A stretch of DNA of 11,921 nucleotides from UBA8524 sp964215915 (GCA_964215915.1 CAXPEB010000041.1:1-11921), one strand, 5' to 3'; shown: positions 1 through 7,623, counted from the stretch's first letter. Numbers and translations are program-made. The notes: a model not told the origin generated them from the letters alone.

Positions 1-57
1 CCCCACAACTTTTTGACTTGCTCCCTATGTAGTCAGTCGGGATGCCCTCTTGGATAC

Positions 58-83
58 AAAAAAAGCCGCTTCAGAGAAGCGGC
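58..83 (-). terminator. Rho-independent terminator, minus strand
   Basis: GCCGCTTC (65-72) and GAAGCGGC (76-83) form a perfect 8-bp GC-rich stem with a 3-nt loop. Seven A on the plus strand (58-64) give a run of seven U after the hairpin in a minus-strand transcript. Read on the plus strand there is no U tract, so it works only leftward. It lies about 440 bases beyond the metalloprotease stop codon, unusually far for that gene, so it may end a separate short transcript. Confidence 0.8.
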
Positions 84-130
84 CTTCATTATAAACGAGA
101 GCAGTTATCAGTTTAAATGGAAAAGCCTGC

Positions 131-171
131 GACGGTCATCCGGGTTTACGGATGAACCACGGATGTCCGTC
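131..171. repeat. Imperfect inverted repeat with alternative pairings
   Basis: GACGGTCATCC (131-141) can pair with GGATGTCCGTC (161-171) with a single mismatch. Alternatively CATCCG (137-142) can pair perfectly with CGGATG at 149-154, leaving the outer arms free. CGGATG occurs twice (149-154 and 160-165), so the left arm has two competing partners. It lies between the repeat cluster at 196-238 and the minus-strand terminator at 58-83, so a leftward transcript would contain it. Confidence 0.45.
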
Positions 172-195
172 ATGCAGACTGGTCGTAGTTGACAC

Positions 196-238
196 CTAAC
201 AACTTTGTTAGACTACTAATTTTTACCTGTTAGACTAC
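196..238. promoter_or_regulatory. Operator-like palindrome plus phased direct repeats
   Basis: CTAACAA (196-202) and TTGTTAG (205-211) are perfect inverted arms around 2 bases. The 11-mer TGTTAGACTAC occurs at 206-216 and again at 228-238, exactly 22 bp apart, which is about two helical turns. Such phasing is typical of cooperative dimer binding on one DNA face. GTAGT at 185-189 mirrors ACTAC at 212-216. No adjacent gene is convincing on either side and I see no clear TTTG / TAnnTTTG promoter, so the regulated unit is unknown. Confidence 0.4.
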
Positions 239-523
239 AACTATCGAAAAAACATTTTGATTCCCATTGATGCGATTGTGTTTCAGTTGCCCGATGAACC
301 GTTTCGGCTTCCGAATGCACAAACACAAAACAGGTTACAACTCCTAGTAAGCTTTCAGCATTTTTCGGGTTTCCGGATTCCCGTTGATCATCACCGCCCT
401 GACTTTTTTCAACCCTTCATAATGCTGTTTGATGAAATAATACGTGAGTCCGTAACAACATAAACAGGCACAATGGCTTCCATATCCGGTATAAACCAAG
501 TTGAGATTTCCGGCAGTATAGCT

Positions 524-3500
524 TTACCTCATCAGCATAACGGTTTCCCGGGCTTCCAGCCTTTCTCCCTGCCGGCTGAACCCCCGGAAGGTCACCAGGT
601 ACAGTCCGGAGGGCAAGGCCCTTCCCTTTTGATCGGTTCCATCCCAGACACAGCCCTCTCCACTATTGCATTCAAAAACCAGGCTCCCCCAGCGATCGTA
701 TATCTTCAGTGAATAGCGATCCATACCCGTGGTTACCGGCGACCAGGTTTCATGCAGATCGTCCTTGTTAATCGTAAAACAGTTGGGTAGCCATACTTCT
801 CCCGGGACAAAGACCGTAACCGTATCATAGGTCTCATCCGTACAATCGGCCACATCACGTACCTGAAGACGCACAATGTATTGACCGGTATCGGTAAAGG
901 TATGATTCAGCGTGGAGCCGGTATACGTACTACCGTCCGATATTTCCCATAACCAATCGGTTACATTGGTTTGCCCGGATACGGCCAACAAAGACTCTTC
1001 TCCAAGCTCAATGGATTTATCGTCAATGATCAGGCTTGCCACAGCCCTTGGCACTACGTGGATTCGGATATCCGTGATGGAGTCAAACGTACAGCCCTCC
1101 GCACTCTTGGCCTGTAGCGTAAGGCTATGGGTGCCTAAGGTAGGGAAAGCCAGAAACACGTTCGGCCCGGGAATGGTGTTGCCGTCACTGAACTTCCATA
1201 ATACAGAGTCAAATGTTCCTGAAACCTTCAGTGTGGTAGCACCACCCAGACAAAGCAGGGTATCGTTCACCTGAATCGTGCTGATCTCCGGTAGTTCGAT
1301 GTTCAGGAAAAAAGAATCCCTGACTGACTGAGAACATCCGTCGCTCAGCTCCACCCGGATCCAGCCATTATGATCCGCTCCATAGGTCATTTTGTTAACT
1401 ACCCCCGGCACATTATTCATCCAGGCGTACCGGTACTGCGGACTGAATCCTCCTCCGGCCTGTGCCGTAAAGGTCAGGGCATTTGCGGGACATTTTTGGC
1501 TGGTATCGGTACCCAGGCTTACACTCAGAGGAGCACGAAGGACTACCCCGAAAACAATGGAATCCGGCAAAGAACAACCGTCTTCCACTTTAACCTGGTA
1601 TTGTGTGCTTGAGAGAGGTGCCCAGCTACGACTACTTCCGATGTATCCGTCGTCCCAGAGGAATGTATAATTGAGGCTGTCTCCGCCCTGCGCGTGCAGG
1701 TGCCGGCTAAGGTTTTCTCCGTCGCAGATAAGGGTATCCGCCATCGGATTGAGCTTTAGTTCCGGCCGCAAACTTACCTGAACACTGTCGCGAACTGTCA
1801 TGCAACGATCAGCAATTGAAAAGGGATAATAGCCAGTCACCACGGGCTGGACACTAACGGTGCTATCCTGCAACGGGTGGCTGTCCCATTGAACGGTCAA
1901 ACTTGCAAAGTCAGCGGCTCTTACACTCAGGCCGAGTGATACGCTCTGTCCAAGGCACATCAGGGTATCCGCAGGCTTGACATACTGTATGGACGGCACG
2001 GATCGTACAAAAAGGCTGTCCGTTGCGGGTAGCAGAGAACATCCATCACGGAGTTCGGCCCTCACCCAGCCCAGGAAACCTGCAGGGTTGTGGTATACCA
2101 GGGAATCGGTGCGTGTTCCCTGCCAATACATTTCATAGGTGGTACTATCCCCGCCGGATACACCGGCACTTACTGCCGACGGGTCACCGGGACAGATCAC
2201 CGAATCACCGGTAAGCTGAAGGGAAAGCGGTGCCCGGATCTTTATAGAAATCGAAGCGGTATCGGAAAGCAGGGTACAGCCGTCCTGCAGGACGGCATGG
2301 ATCAGGGTATCGGAAGCAAATGACGCATTGACGGTCAATCCGCTGAGCCCAAGCTCCGGCCAATTCACCTGGTGTCCGGAAGCCAAACCGCCACTTGCAA
2401 CAGGGGCAAGGTTCAGCTGTTGCAGGTGACAAATAGTGGTGTCTGAAGTCAAATCCAGCGACAGGGAGTCGCGCAATACGATTCCAAACCAGGCTGTATC
2501 GGTTTGCAGATTGCAGGCATCCAGCACCACCACTCCGTAGCGGGTATCCTGTAGTGGCGCTAGCAGGATGTCAGGCCCCTGGGAAAGAACTGCCCCACTT
2601 AGGGAATCGATCCAATAAACCACCAGGGAAGTGGTGTCGGGTCCTACCGGTGACACCGACAAAAGGAGGCTATCGCCCCGGCAAGCAAGCGTATCGGGAG
2701 GGGCCTGTATGCTCACTCCCTGCCGGATACCTTCGTAATAAAGTTTGAAACCGATATCCACTACAGCTGGATCACTACTGTGCCTAAGGGTCAGGGTATT
2801 TCCGGGCACATAAAAAAGATTACCCGAATTGGGTTTGGAAGCCCCCGTATATTTTCCCACGAGGGTACCGCCCGTTCCAGCCCCTTCGTACAGGTAGAGG
2901 TAGTCGTAGTTATTCTCATACCCGAATTCCTCGAAACGCAGGGCAATGGAGTCGGCAGCCGGGGTATGGATCACCAGGAACTGCTCGCTGAGATCGGGAT
3001 AGACATATTCACCTCCGGCATCATAAATAAAGCCTTTGCAGAATTCCACCACCTGGGTTCCCGTATCGGGCATCAGCAAGGCGTGGCAGATATCTGCCGT
3101 CGAATCGATCAGCAAGTGATCCAGCCTGAGCAGGGTATCCGCACCAAAACCAAAGCAGTTATACGCCTGCAGGGTGACATTAAAAAAGCCGTAGCCGTTG
3201 TAGGTATGGACGGGGTGCGTGGCGGTATCGGTTTGCCCGTCGCCAAAGTCCCAGACAAAGGAATCGGCATTCACGGAAGTATTGATGAAGGCCACTTGCT
3301 GGGGAGCAAAACAGAAGAAATCCCCAGACTGAAAGGCCGCTTCCACAAAAGTGCTGTCGAATTCATCGCCCACCCCTGCGGCATACCAGGCATTGGTAGT
3401 GGTGATCACCTCCGGAGAGCAGGTGCCATAAAGGTCAGCCACCGCTATGAGAGAGAAATAGCGGGCATCCGTATAGTCGCTGAAGCGGCTGAGGTAAACA

Positions 3501-5023
3501 CTCAGGCTTCGGTAAGCAATCTGTTGGGCTTTGAGCATACCCAGGCTATCGACCTGGAAGGTATCGTTGTTGTCATTGATTCCCGATCCTCCCTGACATA
3601 GCAGGTAGTACCAATAATTTTGCACCCCACTGTTGGTATGTACTCCGCCATTGTCGCCACTACCTGAATACCAGTATTGCCCCATATAGGTACGCGGATC
3701 ACCGTGGGTCTTGGGATTCTGCATATTGCGCAAGCCGTTCCCGCTAACCGTAAGATCTTCTCCGATCTTCCAGGTATGAGGAGTACGGTACAGGGCTTCG
3801 ATGGAATTGCCGAAGATATCCGAAAAGGATTCATTCAAAGCTCCGCTCTCGTTCTGATAGATTAGGTTGGCCGTGTACGTGGTCACTGCATGCCCGATCT
3901 CATGCCCACAGACATCCAGGGCAGTAAAGGGATTATAACTGGTTCCGTTACCGTCGCCATAGGTCATGGAATAGCCATTCCAAAAAGCATTGTTGTACTT
4001 ATTGCCATAATGCACATAGCTATAGATTGCGGCGTTCTGGTTGTCGTAGCTGTTTCTTCCGAAATAGTCTTTGAAATAGTGGTAGGTAACCTCGGCTCCC
4101 CAGTGGGCATCCGTGGCTACCTCGTCGAAATTGGTATCGACATTATTCCAGTAGTTGTTGCTGTCTATGAAGTCAACTCCATTAGCATACTGGGTAGTCC
4201 GGTTCAGGTCAAGGGTGATGATTTTGGCTCCCAGGCTGCTGTCTCGTAAGCGATAGAGTCCGTTGCTCATGCTATCGGTACGGATTTGCCGCGTGCCGGA
4301 AAAACGGGTGACTGCCGTACCGAATACATTGATGTCATGGATAAGGTTTTCGGAATAGACCAGACTGCCGTCTGTTGCGTTCAGGTAAACCTGTTCATGA
4401 AACAACGGCTCCAGGGAAAAAATCCGCAGACGGTAACACAACACCCATCCGGAACTGCTGTTACCATTTGACGGGAACCAGACGAGCTCCGCTTTGGGAT
4501 AATAGCTTGCCGTGCTATCATCCATCATGATTTTCAGCTGTTGCTCCTCCCATTCCGATTCCCAGGCATAATGACCTTCCCGGGCGGATATCGCCATCGT
4601 GATTGCCTGCTCCGGACTGATCTCGGCCTGTTCTGTGCTTTCTATTACCGGAATGAATCCCGAAATGGCCGTCAGTTTTCCATGTTGCGTATGAAAGGTA
4701 ATGTCGGCCCCATCGATCTCGGCGTCCCGGTATAGAACCCGATAACGAAAATGCTTGTCGTGAAGCGGGCCGGTAAGCTCCTGTACTTTCTCCAGGCGGT
4801 GCTCATCACTGAACCCGGGAACTTCTGAAAGGTAGTTCCGGGCTTTCCGCTCGTCCCATTCAAGGGCATCGGCATAGTGCAGGTAACGCGGGAAGGAAGT
4901 TCCTTCGCGAAAATACAGGCGGTCTGCTCCTCCTACCTGCTTGGTTGCTGCCGTACCGCGGATATCCTGCGCCAAAACCCCTATCGGCAACAGCAACGCC
5001 ATCCATATCAGGGCCCCTTTCAT
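524..5023 (-). CDS. Secreted M4 metalloprotease with PKD, CUB, Cys-paired repeats and type B T9SS sorting domain
   Basis: A 1499-residue zinc endopeptidase predicted to be exported by the type IX system. A signal peptide (about 1-18, ending LAQ) is followed by an FTP/PepSY-type propeptide (about 45-150) and the thermolysin catalytic domain (about 225-552). HEIGH at 374-378 supplies H374 and H378 (zinc) and E375 (catalytic). E398 in NESFSD is the third zinc ligand and H462 in GGVHTNSG the transition-state His, all at thermolysin spacing. Then come a PKD domain (WDFGDG, about 557-645), a CUB domain (about 648-766), seven repeats of about 79 residues each with a Cys pair (about 767-1320), another PKD-like unit (about 1330-1406) and a gliding-motility-associated C-terminal sorting domain (about 1410-1499, with IYDRWG and WDG). 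The catalytic core is intact, so it is probably active. It is transcribed divergently from a second secreted protease. I chose the ATG at 5023 because the signal peptide starts there. Confidence 0.95.
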   Translation of the reverse strand: MKGALIWMALLLPIGVLAQDIRGTAATKQVGGADRLYFREGTSFPRYLHYADALEWDERKARNYLSEVPGFSDEHRLEKVQELTGPLHDKHFRYRVLYRDAEIDGADITFHTQHGKLTAISGFIPVIESTEQAEISPEQAITMAISAREGHYAWESEWEEQQLKIMMDDSTASYYPKAELVWFPSNGNSSSGWVLCYRLRIFSLEPLFHEQVYLNATDGSLVYSENLIHDINVFGTAVTRFSGTRQIRTDSMSNGLYRLRDSSLGAKIITLDLNRTTQYANGVDFIDSNNYWNNVDTNFDEVATDAHWGAEVTYHYFKDYFGRNSYDNQNAAIYSYVHYGNKYNNAFWNGYSMTYGDGNGTSYNPFTALDVCGHEIGHAVTTYTANLIYQNESGALNESFSDIFGNSIEALYRTPHTWKIGEDLTVSGNGLRNMQNPKTHGDPRTYMGQYWYSGSGDNGGVHTNSGVQNYWYYLLCQGGSGINDNNDTFQVDSLGMLKAQQIAYRSLSVYLSRFSDYTDARYFSLIAVADLYGTCSPEVITTTNAWYAAGVGDEFDSTFVEAAFQSGDFFCFAPQQVAFINTSVNADSFVWDFGDGQTDTATHPVHTYNGYGFFNVTLQAYNCFGFGADTLLRLDHLLIDSTADICHALLMPDTGTQVVEFCKGFIYDAGGEYVYPDLSEQFLVIHTPAADSIALRFEEFGYENNYDYLYLYEGAGTGGTLVGKYTGASKPNSGNLFYVPGNTLTLRHSSDPAVVDIGFKLYYEGIRQGVSIQAPPDTLACRGDSLLLSVSPVGPDTTSLVVYWIDSLSGAVLSQGPDILLAPLQDTRYGVVVLDACNLQTDTAWFGIVLRDSLSLDLTSDTTICHLQQLNLAPVASGGLASGHQVNWPELGLSGLTVNASFASDTLIHAVLQDGCTLLSDTASISIKIRAPLSLQLTGDSVICPGDPSAVSAGVSGGDSTTYEMYWQGTRTDSLVYHNPAGFLGWVRAELRDGCSLLPATDSLFVRSVPSIQYVKPADTLMCLGQSVSLGLSVRAADFASLTVQWDSHPLQDSTVSVQPVVTGYYPFSIADRCMTVRDSVQVSLRPELKLNPMADTLICDGENLSRHLHAQGGDSLNYTFLWDDGYIGSSRSWAPLSSTQYQVKVEDGCSLPDSIVFGVVLRAPLSVSLGTDTSQKCPANALTFTAQAGGGFSPQYRYAWMNNVPGVVNKMTYGADHNGWIRVELSDGCSQSVRDSFFLNIELPEISTIQVNDTLLCLGGATTLKVSGTFDSVLWKFSDGNTIPGPNVFLAFPTLGTHSLTLQAKSAEGCTFDSITDIRIHVVPRAVASLIIDDKSIELGEESLLAVSGQTNVTDWLWEISDGSTYTGSTLNHTFTDTGQYIVRLQVRDVADCTDETYDTVTVFVPGEVWLPNCFTINKDDLHETWSPVTTGMDRYSLKIYDRWGSLVFECNSGEGCVWDGTDQKGRALPSGLYLVTFRGFSRQGERLEARETVMLMR

Positions 5024-5038
5024 TGTGTTTCGGCATAT

Positions 5039-5046
5039 GAAAGATA
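5039..5046 (-). promoter_or_regulatory. Possible -7 element for the metalloprotease
   Basis: On the minus strand the sequence reads TATCTTTC, 7 of 8 to the Bacteroidota -7 consensus TAnnTTTG. It lies 15 bases before the metalloprotease ATG, which would give a leader of only about 10 nt. No good TTTG is found 19-21 bp upstream. I found no comparable element for the divergent serine protease in the 155-bp gap. Confidence 0.25.
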
Positions 5047-5178
5047 CACATTTGCAGGAACTTTCAGGAAGTCGGCTTCACTGCTTAAAAAAAGAAATCG
5101 GGATGTTCGTGTATGGATTTTGTTATGCTCCCCGGGACTTGACCAGAATATTTACAATCCGATGACGTTAGTGATTCG

Positions 5179-6372
5179 ATGCACAAACTCTTTGTCCTTA
5201 CCTTAATTCTGCTTTCACATCCGGCATCATACGGACAAGCCAAACCGGTATTGGTTTATGACCTGGAGCAGGGAACACTTGACTCTATCCTACCGGTGAC
5301 TGGCGACAGCACGGTTCTTCGCGATCATACCCCTTTCCATACAGGGACCTATAATAACACCTTTCTTTCCCTGGATAGTCTGCCTCCTAACGACGGGATA
5401 TTTCCCGGCAGTCGCTTCAGCAAAAAGAAACGTGCGGCATCCGAATACGACCTGACCGGTTTCCCCATTCGCACAACCGTTAAGATCGTTCAATACCGGG
5501 CCGGAGAAGAGGAAGCCCTCTGTTCCGGGAGCATGGTGAGCGGCAGACATGTCCTTTCTGCTGCGCATTGTGTGGCCGAATCCATGCAGAATACCCTCCG
5601 CGACTTCGATTCATTGGCCATATACCCCGTTTACGATAACGGGGTACCCAATCCTGATTTCCCAAGGGTTAGAGTCAATAAGGTTTACTTCTTCCGCGAC
5701 TGGTCGATGGCTGGGGAAGACCAGGCCCTTCTGGAACTGGAAGGAGAACCGGGAAAACGTACGGGCTGGATCGGGATTGGATTCGAAGAAAATGACACCT
5801 TACTGCTGGAAGGAATTTTTTATAAATTCTCCTACCCTGCCACCACTATTCTATCGCTTGACTCCAATGAATACGATGGCGACAGCCTCTACTACAATTT
5901 CGGGGAAGCGGATCTGGCAAACCCCTATTATGTAGGAATTTACAATACCAATGGCATACCCGGCGAAAGTGGCAGTTCTCTCATCAAGGTACAAAACGGA
6001 CAAACCTATACCAGCTATGGCGTACTGACATTCTCCCATAACCTTACGCATAGCCGGATCAACCGATGGCGCTTTTACACCCTGAAATCCATACTTGAAG
6101 ATGACCTGACTCTTGACGCGCCTTCCTCCCCGGAAACCGTTATTCCGGTGGTTTATCCCAACCCGGCCGATAAGCAGCTATTCGTTACCGGGCTAACCGA
6201 AGACAAAACCCGGGAGATTCTTTTGCTGGATGCCCTGGGAAAAACCTGCCTCCGGCAAACAGGTCAGAAAGATCGCTTCGAGCTGGATGTATCGATGCTT
6301 CCGGCGGGCATTTACTACCTGATTTTACAAGGTGAGCATACCCGGTATACGGAGAGGGTGATCCTGCAGTGA
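5179..6372 (+). CDS. Secreted trypsin-like serine protease with type A T9SS sorting domain
   Basis: A 397-residue chymotrypsin-fold endopeptidase. The signal peptide (1-19, ending SYG) is followed by a presumed propeptide to about residue 95, containing a basic KKKR stretch (82-85) that could be a processing site. The triad is complete: H130 in SAAHC, D181 in EDQALLEL, S264 in GESGSS. C115 and C131 have the spacing of the classic C42-C58 disulfide around the catalytic His. The residue six before the Ser is N258, not Asp, and Cys191 is absent, so Arg/Lys specificity is not expected. Residues about 323-397 form a Por-type (type A) secretion domain, with VYPNP at 325-329 and GIYYL near the end, normally removed at the outer membrane. 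It is divergent from the M4 protease, with 155 bp between starts. The ATG at 5179 is chosen because the signal peptide begins there. Confidence 0.9.
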   Translation: MHKLFVLTLILLSHPASYGQAKPVLVYDLEQGTLDSILPVTGDSTVLRDHTPFHTGTYNNTFLSLDSLPPNDGIFPGSRFSKKKRAASEYDLTGFPIRTTVKIVQYRAGEEEALCSGSMVSGRHVLSAAHCVAESMQNTLRDFDSLAIYPVYDNGVPNPDFPRVRVNKVYFFRDWSMAGEDQALLELEGEPGKRTGWIGIGFEENDTLLLEGIFYKFSYPATTILSLDSNEYDGDSLYYNFGEADLANPYYVGIYNTNGIPGESGSSLIKVQNGQTYTSYGVLTFSHNLTHSRINRWRFYTLKSILEDDLTLDAPSSPETVIPVVYPNPADKQLFVTGLTEDKTREILLLDALGKTCLRQTGQKDRFELDVSMLPAGIYYLILQGEHTRYTERVILQ

Positions 6373-6380
6373 ACAAACTT

Positions 6381-6406
6381 TTCGGGTTGCAGTTCCGATA
6401 CCCGAA
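6381..6406. terminator. Shared hairpin between convergent genes
   Basis: TTCGGGT (6381-6387) and ACCCGAA (6400-6406) are perfect 7-bp inverted arms with a 12-nt loop, in the 41-bp gap between the serine protease and pirin stop codons. The position suits a bidirectional terminator, but neither strand has a strong U run, so termination would be weak. Confidence 0.4.
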
Positions 6407-6413
6407 TAACCGC

Positions 6414-7289
6414 TTAATGACCGGGATAGGGAATATAAGTCTGGTCCCGGTCCATCATGGGAAAAGTCCGGCTGATCCAGGCTTCTTTCAACGTCTTAAG
6501 CTTCTCTTTATCGCTCGACACAAAATTCCAGTCGATATAGCGCTCTTCCTCAAAGGGTTCTCCGCCAAAAAGAAGCAGGTGCGAACCTGCAGCCAGTTTC
6601 ACCTTGCAGGAGTCCTCTGCCTTCGAAACGAGCATATTCCCGGCTTCCACTCTCTCTCCACAGGCTTCTATCGCGCCTTTTACAATGCAGATGCCTATCT
6701 CCCCTTTTACCTGTCCGGCAAGGTCGAGCAGGCTTTCCTGCCTGTTTTGCACGTCGATCATAAAGAGATTGGAATGTACGGGTACCGGCGAGTGGCGGCC
6801 AAATGCTTCTCCCGCCACAAGGATAAAATCCGTTCCGTCTTCTGACCAGCTGGGTAATTCTCCGGCAGCCACGTGGTGAAATTCCGGATCCATTTCTTCC
6901 TTTTCCCGGGGCAGGGCCACCCAAATCTGATAACCGTGCATCCGCAGTTTACGTCCATCACGGAGATCGGGGGGAGTACGCTCGGTATGGGTGACTCCTT
7001 TTCCGGCGGTCATCCAGTTCACCGATCCCGGAGTGATGCGCTGATAACTGCCCGTGCCATCTTCATGGACAATTTCCCCTTCAAACAGATAGGTGAGCGT
7101 GGAGAGGCCTGCATGCGGATGCTGATCGATATCAAAATAATGACCTTCTCCGGTTTCTATGGGCCCCATATGGTCGATAAAAATGAAGGGGCCTACCATT
7201 CTTTTCTTCCGGAAAGGAAGCAGCCGTCCCACCAGGAAATCGCCAATATCCCGGGATCGTTCTTCGATAATAAGAGAGGTGTTGGACAT
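6414..7289 (-). CDS. Pirin family protein
   Basis: A bicupin of 291 residues from the chosen start. Pirins bind a metal in the N-terminal cupin; some bacterial members have quercetin dioxygenase activity and others bind enzymes or regulators, so the substrate here is unknown. The metal site is visible as HPH (H57, H59) and HTE (H101, E103), almost the same positions as in human pirin (56, 58, 101, 103). That is why I start at the ATG at 7289 and not the in-frame ATG at 7328, which would add 13 residues. Typical N-terminal pirin features (GPFIFIDHMGP, GVTHTER) are present, and the C-terminal cupin includes LLLFGGEPF. There is no signal peptide, so it is presumably cytoplasmic. It is convergent with the serine protease and separated from the azurin gene by a 357-bp repeat-rich gap, so it is probably transcribed alone. 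Confidence 0.93.
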   Translation of the reverse strand: MSNTSLIIEERSRDIGDFLVGRLLPFRKKRMVGPFIFIDHMGPIETGEGHYFDIDQHPHAGLSTLTYLFEGEIVHEDGTGSYQRITPGSVNWMTAGKGVTHTERTPPDLRDGRKLRMHGYQIWVALPREKEEMDPEFHHVAAGELPSWSEDGTDFILVAGEAFGRHSPVPVHSNLFMIDVQNRQESLLDLAGQVKGEIGICIVKGAIEACGERVEAGNMLVSKAEDSCKVKLAAGSHLLLFGGEPFEEERYIDWNFVSSDKEKLKTLKEAWISRTFPMMDRDQTYIPYPGH

Positions 7290-7336
7290 AATTTGGATAA
7301 TTCCGAACCGGAACTTACCGGCAAACATTCGAATTT

Positions 7337-7357
7337 CAACTTCCCCGGCTGAAGTTG
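7337..7357. repeat. Short inverted repeat upstream of pirin
   Basis: CAACTTC (7337-7343) and GAAGTTG (7351-7357) are perfect inverted arms with a 7-base spacer, 47 bp before the chosen pirin start codon. It could be an operator or an mRNA hairpin. No good TAnnTTTG element was found nearby. Confidence 0.35.
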
Positions 7358-7375
7358 CAAGTTGGCTTTTCCTTT

Positions 7376-7436
7376 ATGGACGATGGATGATGGACGATGG
7401 ACGATGGACGATGGACGATGGACGATGGACGATGGA
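7376..7436 (+). repeat. Heptanucleotide tandem repeat (ATGGACG)n
   Basis: Eight consecutive 7-bp units fill 7376-7431, all ATGGACG except the second (ATGGATG). A partial ATGGA follows at 7432-7436. Since 7 is not a multiple of 3, each frame cycles through the same 7-residue peptide (as in MDDGRWT), giving spurious open frames on both strands. The same heptamer family recurs at 11791-11818. Confidence 0.95.
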
Positions 7437-7475
7437 AATTACTAATCCTGGAATTTTGGCAAAGAAAAGTCGTCT

Positions 7476-7576
7476 CCTTTCGACATTGCTTAGGATGACA
7501 TGGGGCCAAGGGCAAAATGCCAAAACCAGGTACTTTGTGAAAACTTGCAAGTGTCATAGAAATCGAAATGACAGGG
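7476..7576. repeat. Decayed dispersed-repeat-like element with ATGACA/TGTCAT ends
   Basis: The left part contains TTTCGAC and TAGGATGACAT (7478-7501). The right part contains TGTCAT (7552-7557) and, inverted, GAAATGACA (7565-7573). ATGACA at 7495-7500 can pair with TGTCAT at 7552-7557. From memory, this resembles non-coding repeats built on TTTCGAC plus CTCAGGATGACA that are scattered in many Bacteroidota genomes, here with several mismatches. Inside is a small hairpin, GGCA-AAA-TGCC, at 7511-7521. No gene is seen. Confidence 0.45.
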
Positions 7577-7592
7577 AGAATCCAAAACCAAC

Positions 7593-7623
7593 AAAAAAGC
7601 CACTCCCCCGCAGGAGAATGGCT
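7593..7623 (-). terminator. Rho-independent terminator of the peroxidase-azurin operon
   Basis: Read on the minus strand, AGCCATTCTCC (7623-7613) pairs with GGGGAGTGGCT (7608-7598), an 11-bp stem with two G-U pairs and a 4-nt loop, directly followed by six U (7598-7593). It starts 23 bases after the azurin stop codon, as expected for the end of this operon. Confidence 0.85.

Larger units (their letters stand above)
84..523. other. Gene-poor interval left of the metalloprotease
   Basis: I see no convincing gene here. A plus-strand frame at 257-463 (68 codons) has no recognisable domain. On the minus strand, the frame after the metalloprotease stop stays open from 523 to a TAG at 346-344 (about 59 codons). 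Its end reads like a charged, basic protein tail, but the only ATG in its later half leaves just 15 residues (391-344). Another minus frame gives 21 residues from an ATG at 173 to a TGA at 108. Any of these could be a decayed gene end or chance. The interval also holds the hairpin at 131-171 and the repeat cluster at 196-238, listed separately. Confidence 0.5.

Noticed and set aside
37..44. On the minus strand CATCCCGA looks like the 3' acceptor end of a tRNA-Pro.
   Set aside because: No T-arm or anticodon arm lies upstream of it on that strand, so it is not a tRNA gene; eight bases can match by chance.
194..235. ACCTAAC and GTTAGAC fit the integron attC box patterns RYYYAAC and GTTRRRY.
   Set aside because: The boxes are only 20-42 bp apart end to end, shorter than known attC sites, there are no L-box pairs, and no integrase or cassette genes are present.
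257..463. A 68-codon plus-strand open frame starting at 257.
   Set aside because: No recognisable domain, no signal peptide, no promoter of the TTTG / TAnnTTTG type and no ribosome site; it is not supported as a gene.
2780..3601. A 273-codon plus-strand open frame opposite the metalloprotease.
   Set aside because: It lies wholly antisense to a clearly coding M4 protease, has no recognisable domain, and is a shadow of that gene's codon use.
7290..7328. A longer pirin starting at 7328.
   Set aside because: The extra 13 residues are not typical of pirins, and starting at 7289 puts the metal ligands at positions nearly identical to human pirin.
7376..7436. The regular repeats were considered as a CRISPR array.
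   Set aside because: Units are 7 bp with no spacers and no cas genes nearby; this is a simple tandem repeat.
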